A DNA stretch of 27,014 nucleotides from an uncultured Eubacteriales bacterium (lineage in GTDB: Bacteria; Bacillota; Clostridia; Oscillospirales; Acutalibacteraceae): assembly GCA_934444895.1 (NCBI GenBank), contig CAKSDA010000006.1, forward strand, positions 1-27,014, in the 5' to 3' direction. The notes beneath the pieces are model-generated. The model was not told where the DNA came from and searched no databases. It was given only the letters and a program-made list of their open reading frames with translations. The position numbers and the translations under genes are program-made. Positions within the stretch are counted from its first letter, which is position 1, and each line of letters starts with the position of its first letter. Shown here piece by piece: positions 23,901 through 27,014 of this stretch.

Positions 23901-24578
23901 TCAATTGGATATTTCGTCATTCTGCATTACCAAATTAACATATTCAATATTTTCAAGCTTGTAAATACTGTCGGAGATGTTGTTTTCTGATTTTTCGGCT
24001 TTTTTAACCATTTTCTGCGTAAGTTCATAAATAAGTTCAACAGTTTCCGGCGTGGTGTTTTCAACCCTTAGAATTGCTTTTCCGGAAAAAAGTTTGTAAA
24101 CTTGCGATTTTATCATAGGCTGTTTTGAACGGTTGGCACGTACTATAAGAAGCATGCGGTTGTCGCTTTTTATACAGCCCAGAATCAGTATAACCGCGAA
24201 GGTAACAATACTGCCTACCGAAGCAACCAAATAATCTCCTACGCCGCAGCAAATGCCTACAATGATTGACCAAAAAATGTAAACTGTGTCGCGCGAGTCC
24301 TTAATTGCCGTGCGAAAACGAACTATTGAAAGGGCACCGACCATTCCGAGGGACAATGCTATGTTGTTTCCGATAACCGTCATAACGGTTCCTGTGAGCA
24401 CAGTCAGAATCACAAGCGAGGCATTGAACTTTTTGCTGTAAATAGTACCTCTGTGAGATATAAAATATGAAATGAATATAAAAAATCCTATAATCGCCGC
24501 GGCAGAGATGTTCATAAGAATTTGCTGCCAGGTCATATCACTGGGGTTAGTAAAAAGACTGTAAATTTTTTCTCTCAT
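23901..24578 (-). CDS. DUF4956 integral membrane protein
   Basis: This 225-residue protein has about four membrane segments (around 20-42, 50-72, 85-115 and 118-135). The family hallmark LGMVGALSIVRFRTAIKDSRDTVYIFWSI is present. A soluble C-terminal domain (about 145-225) with alternating strands and helices is probably cytoplasmic. Its function is not known. In my recollection DUF4956 genes often neighbour VTC-domain and CotH genes, and the order here is VTC, DUF4956, CotH. It may be a channel or partner for the VTC-domain protein. AGGAGAG precedes the ATG, and the gene lies 60 bases after the VTC gene. No odd features were seen. Confidence 0.85.
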   Translation of the reverse strand: MREKIYSLFTNPSDMTWQQILMNISAAAIIGFFIFISYFISHRGTIYSKKFNASLVILTVLTGTVMTVIGNNIALSLGMVGALSIVRFRTAIKDSRDTVYIFWSIIVGICCGVGDYLVASVGSIVTFAVILILGCIKSDNRMLLIVRANRSKQPMIKSQVYKLFSGKAILRVENTTPETVELIYELTQKMVKKAEKSENNISDSIYKLENIEYVNLVMQNDEISN

Positions 24579-24638
24579 TGTTTTTGCTCTCCTGTAAACT
24601 TGTATTTGCCTGTAATTTATTTTCCTATAACTTATTGT

Positions 24639-25334
24639 CTATAATTTTGTTTGATAGCCGTTTTGCCTTGCCAAAACATATTTGCTGACGGATAATTCAC
24701 TTCGGTTAACCGGATTTATCATACGCTTGATATATTCCAGCAAGAATCCGTTGAATTTAACCTCAAGAACTACATTATAAGGGTCAAGCACCTGGTTCAT
24801 ATTCAGTCTTTCACTGAATAAATCAAAACAGCTTTCGGTTGAAACAATTTGATTATCAAATGTAATTCTTATTTTGTTTTCCTTTGCAATAAACGCCTTG
24901 CGGTTGTATTCGACAATTGTTTTCGGCAGATAGCATTTTGTTTGCATCATAGAATAACATTCGGCAGCAAACGGCTCATCATATAAAAGCAGGGGAGAGT
25001 AATCACCCTGTGTGAGGCGTATTGCGTCTGCCCGTTTTAATTTAAGTGACCGTTTTAGCTGATTTGAACCCTGCTTTTGCTTCATCTCAAGCATTGCGTA
25101 ATTTGCGTTTGGGTCATAACAACGCAGCCGGATTTTGCGGCGCAATTCAATTCCGGCCTGTTTTTCAAAATAGTCACGGTCGTAAACCGTGTCAAAATAA
25201 AGCGATCGAACTATGTATCCGTGCGTCCCGTTGTGAGGATCGGAAAGCATTACACAGCCAAGTTTGTGAGAAAGGGCTATGAATTCATCTACGCTTATTA
25301 AAAACTTCTTTTCTTCTCTTAAAACTCGGTTCAA
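24639..25334 (-). CDS. VTC-domain (polyphosphate polymerase-like) protein, TTG start
   Basis: This 231-residue protein has the VTC/CYTH-like tunnel fold. Visible basic and acidic strand motifs are LREEKKFLI, YIVRSLYFDT, RRKIRLRCYD, LEMKQKQ, KTIVEYNRKAF, IRITFDNQI and VVLEVKF. In yeast Vtc4 this fold makes polyphosphate from ATP; bacterial homologues are usually annotated by similarity only. There is no membrane segment, so it is probably cytosolic or peripheral, perhaps held by DUF4956. I chose the TTG at 25334: GGAGGTGA lies four bases before it and homologues begin at this point. The upstream ATG at 25379 would place the start inside the riboswitch terminator. It is the first gene after the riboswitch. 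Confidence 0.83.
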   Translation of the reverse strand: MNRVLREEKKFLISVDEFIALSHKLGCVMLSDPHNGTHGYIVRSLYFDTVYDRDYFEKQAGIELRRKIRLRCYDPNANYAMLEMKQKQGSNQLKRSLKLKRADAIRLTQGDYSPLLLYDEPFAAECYSMMQTKCYLPKTIVEYNRKAFIAKENKIRITFDNQIVSTESCFDLFSERLNMNQVLDPYNVVLEVKFNGFLLEYIKRMINPVNRSELSVSKYVLARQNGYQTKL

Positions 25335-25362
25335 ATAGTCACCTCCGACAATAAAAGAAAAT

Positions 25363-25393
25363 AAAAAAAGACCGCACATTTAAAAGTGCGGTC
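25363..25393 (-). terminator. Riboswitch expression-platform terminator
   Basis: On the minus strand, GACCGCAC/GTGCGGTC forms an 8-bp stem with an eight-base loop, followed by seven T. It lies between the aptamer and the VTC start. Its 5' arm shares the GACCG that closes the aptamer, so the two folds should exclude each other. Confidence 0.9.
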
Positions 25394-25467
25394 AGTCGAT
25401 CATACGGGTAATTCCGGTTAGACACTAAACTTTGCGTCCCTGTTTTTCAACAGGTTTGCCTATATTT
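25388..25467 (-). promoter_or_regulatory. c-di-GMP-I (GEMM-I) riboswitch aptamer
   Basis: Read on the minus strand, the conserved blocks are AGGCAAACC, a P2 hairpin (CCTGTT, GAAA, AACAGG), GGGACGCAAAG, then the P3 side with CTAACCGG and CCGTATG, and finally CTGACCG. These match the order and spacing of the GEMM-I consensus (RF01051): GGCAAACC, GAAA tetraloop, GGGACGCAAAG, CUAA receptor and the 3' closing ACCG. The P3 base pairing is weaker than usual. Because the closing GACCG is also the start of the terminator stem, ligand binding should block termination, an ON switch. That direction is inference. Confidence 0.9.
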
Positions 25468-25474
25468 TGATATT

Positions 25475-25503
25475 ATTATACCAAATGTTTTTAATAAATA
25501 CAA
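25475..25503 (-). promoter_or_regulatory. Sigma-A-type promoter of the EPS operon
   Basis: On the minus strand, TTGTAT and a perfect TATAAT are separated by 17 bases. Transcription would begin near 25468, a few bases before the aptamer, and the promoter starts 12 bases after the diguanylate cyclase stop codon. Confidence 0.85.
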
Positions 25504-25515
25504 GAAAAATATTTA

Positions 25516-26595
25516 TTAATTTGAATATTTTTTTGCTTGATTTTTGTCTAAATACATAAGCTCATCGGCTTTCTTTGCCACATCGGATATTTGCGCTTTG
25601 CCTGGTTCAAATAATGCATAACCGATTGCAATTGAAGAAGATATTACATTATTGTCCTTTTTTTCTGAAATCCTGCTTTTAAAATCTTTGTTTAATTTTT
25701 CTACATTACAAAAATGAAGTTTCCGATCAAGTATTATGCAAAATTCGTCTCCGCCTGTCCGATAGCAAAGTCCGTGCTTTCCATATACCGCCTTCATTGC
25801 GGCTGCAATGCTTTTAAGGCACAAATCACCTGCGATGTGACCGTAAATATCGTTTATATTTTTAAAATCGTTAACATCAAGAACAAGAATGTATGCTTTA
25901 CTTTTTAATGACAATTTGTGAATATCATAAGCTCTGCGGTTTAAAAGAAGGGTAAGATAATCAACCTGATAAACCATGTTGCAATAATATATGTAGAACA
26001 AAATCGTACCTATTGCAACGGTGAGCCAGACAATTTTAATATTACTGTCAATAACCTGAAATACAGTACCGGCTAAAATAAAGAGCAATATCATAAACAG
26101 AGAAGTGTGATTTCGGTTTTGAAGCTTGGCACCGAATTTAACGGTCGTGAATGAAATAAACGCTATATTTATAAAAACAAATACAAAATATATCCAGTAT
26201 AGCTTTCCGTGGCGGTAAATATTTTGGTCGTCAATATAAAAAATAAATCCAAAAAACAGAGAAAATGTTTGCAGCAATATGTGAAAAAGATCCGGAATGT
26301 AGAAAAATTTCCGATACCTTACAGAAGGGAAAACTGAGGCAAGCACCAATGGAACACATGGGGTCAGACATAACTCCAAATACTTTACAATCATATGTGG
26401 CACTCGTAAAACGGAGTTTGAACCGTCTAATAACGCGCCGAGACATTCGGTAAAAGCGCAAACCATAATCATAAAAGATGCTACTATAAACCCTGTTTTG
26501 TTTGCTTTTTGCAGGGCTTTGTTTTTGGTTACCAGTATAATAAGCGTTAGCAGGGATAACTGAGTTGTGATTACCGAACAGATATAAGTTTTCAT
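25516..26595 (-). CDS. Membrane diguanylate cyclase (GGDEF)
   Basis: This 359-residue protein has an N-terminal region of about six to seven membrane helices (to about residue 195). A GGDEF domain follows, with DVNDFKNINDIYGHIAGD for metal and substrate binding and an intact active-site motif G281-G-D-E-F285 (YRTGGDEFCIILD). It should make c-di-GMP from two GTP. The usual RxxD inhibitory site before the motif is absent (GKHG at those positions), so product inhibition may be missing. An in-frame ATG lies 75 bases upstream, but AAGGTCTGAT directly before the ATG at 26595 favours the shorter form. The gene ends 12 bases before the riboswitch promoter, so it may both feed the switch and allow read-through into the operon. 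No good promoter was found upstream. Confidence 0.88.
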   Translation of the reverse strand: MKTYICSVITTQLSLLTLIILVTKNKALQKANKTGFIVASFMIMVCAFTECLGALLDGSNSVLRVPHMIVKYLELCLTPCVPLVLASVFPSVRYRKFFYIPDLFHILLQTFSLFFGFIFYIDDQNIYRHGKLYWIYFVFVFINIAFISFTTVKFGAKLQNRNHTSLFMILLFILAGTVFQVIDSNIKIVWLTVAIGTILFYIYYCNMVYQVDYLTLLLNRRAYDIHKLSLKSKAYILVLDVNDFKNINDIYGHIAGDLCLKSIAAAMKAVYGKHGLCYRTGGDEFCIILDRKLHFCNVEKLNKDFKSRISEKKDNNVISSSIAIGYALFEPGKAQISDVAKKADELMYLDKNQAKKYSN

Positions 26596-26670
26596 ATCAG
26601 ACCTTCTTAGCTTTAGTGTTACAGTACTCGAACCTGTCACGCCTACGAAACAAAATTTTGAATAATACAT

Positions 26671-27014
26671 CGCCTAAAAACCCTAAATACGGCAGTATTC
26701 CTGCGTTTTATCGGCTTCGTCTTATAACAAAATTTTTAGTTTCGATAGGTTAAAAGTTTCTGCCGCCGAATTTTTTATTCGGCGAAGCGAGAAATTTAAA
26801 ACAAGGCTGGCGCCTTGCAAGAATGAACGCAAAGCCGCAATCTAAAAGGCGGCGAGCGAAACCGCGGCCGGTTTAAGTCCTGTAACACTAGGCAAACAGG
26901 GATAAGCCGAACCTGCCCAAAACAGCGATCTTTAAGACATTTTTAGGCTTGTCGTCTTTGCGAGGCGTTAGCCTTGCGGCATCCTCCGCACCCAAAACTG
27001 CCTTAAATTTCATC
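26671..27014. other. Non-coding, GC-richer structured region
   Basis: No convincing gene is present in these 344 bases. The stretch holds a GCCGAAT/ATTCGGC hairpin (26765-26783, extendable by one pair), a CAAGGC/GCCTTG hairpin (26802-26817), a GCGAGCGAAACCGCGGCCGG segment and the right inverted-repeat arm. The composition differs from the AT-rich operon beside it. It looks like a composite dispersed repeat; I do not recognise its family. Confidence 0.5.
26888..26965 (+). repeat. Right arm of the long inverted repeat
   Basis: This 78-base segment runs from CTAGGCAAACAGGGATAAGC to TTTAGGCTTGTCGTC and GCGAGG, and is the reverse complement of the first 77 bases of the window, with one indel and one substitution. 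Partial copies occur at 7353-7371 (inner end) and 22373-22392 (outer end). TGTAACACTAG lies at its inner edge, and ACTGTAACACTA recurs just upstream of the cyclase gene on the other strand. Confidence 0.85.

Noticed and set aside
25335..25379. VTC gene starting at the ATG at 25379.
   Set aside because: That start lies in the terminator region with no ribosome site, while GGAGGTGA is correctly placed for the TTG at 25334.
26614..26640. tRNA T-arm-like word (GGTTCGAGT on the minus strand) upstream of the cyclase gene.
   Set aside because: Only four stem pairs form around it, and no acceptor stem, D arm or anticodon arm can be found; a chance match.
1..27014. Composite transposon bounded by the long inverted repeats.
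   Set aside because: No transposase, recombinase or target-site duplication is visible, and the same repeat occurs in fragments at two other places, so a dispersed repeat is simpler.

Overview
The window reads as a chromosomal segment of a low-to-moderate GC, Gram-positive anaerobe of the Clostridia (Bacillota). Pointers are the Bacillus/Clostridium-type pyrimidine-nucleoside phosphorylase, strong GGAGG ribosome binding sites, a type I dockerin, DUF975 and DUF4956 membrane proteins, and a c-di-GMP-I (GEMM-I) riboswitch with an intrinsic terminator. A gut or rumen Oscillospirales-like species is a reasonable guess, but the sequence alone does not prove it. No rRNA, tRNA, CRISPR array, transposase or integrase was seen.

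Layout. (1) 1-206: one arm of a 77/78-bp inverted repeat whose other arm is at 26888-26965. (2) 207-1566: a pyrimidine-nucleoside phosphorylase gene and its terminator. (3) 1713-5195, plus strand: an isolated phage-type cassette of tail-fibre-like protein, XhlA-like protein, holin and Amidase_3/SH3 endolysin, with no head, packaging, tail-tube or integrase genes. (4) 5364-7339, plus strand: a DUF975 membrane protein, then an XRE regulator and ImmA/IrrE metallopeptidase pair. (5) 7498-15057, minus strand: a 7TM degenerate kinase-like sensor, a PAS histidine kinase and a LuxR-type response regulator, linked by ATGA overlaps. After a terminator and a 26-bp dyad come a pseudo-receiver protein (Glu at the phospho-acceptor position) and a 1134-residue secreted dockerin protein. 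(6) 15297-26595, minus strand: a diguanylate cyclase gene, then a promoter, c-di-GMP-I riboswitch and terminator, then eight genes (VTC domain, DUF4956, CotH kinase, glycoside hydrolase-like protein, HEAT-repeat protein, processive GT2, DivIVA-like coiled coil, EAL phosphodiesterase). (7) 26671-27014: GC-rich non-coding sequence with hairpins and the second inverted-repeat arm.

The most interesting unit is region 6, a self-contained c-di-GMP circuit around an exopolysaccharide-type synthase. The cyclase lies immediately upstream of the riboswitch promoter. The conserved 3' end of the aptamer overlaps the 5' arm of the terminator, which suggests that c-di-GMP turns transcription on. The last gene encodes an EAL protein with all recognisable catalytic residues, so the operon would also make the enzyme that removes its own inducer. 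The synthase travels with a VTC/CYTH-like protein, DUF4956 and a CotH-type kinase, a combination whose biochemical role I cannot assign. Region 5 looks like a second surface programme: a two-component system next to a secreted dockerin protein, with a dyad that could be the regulator's binding site.
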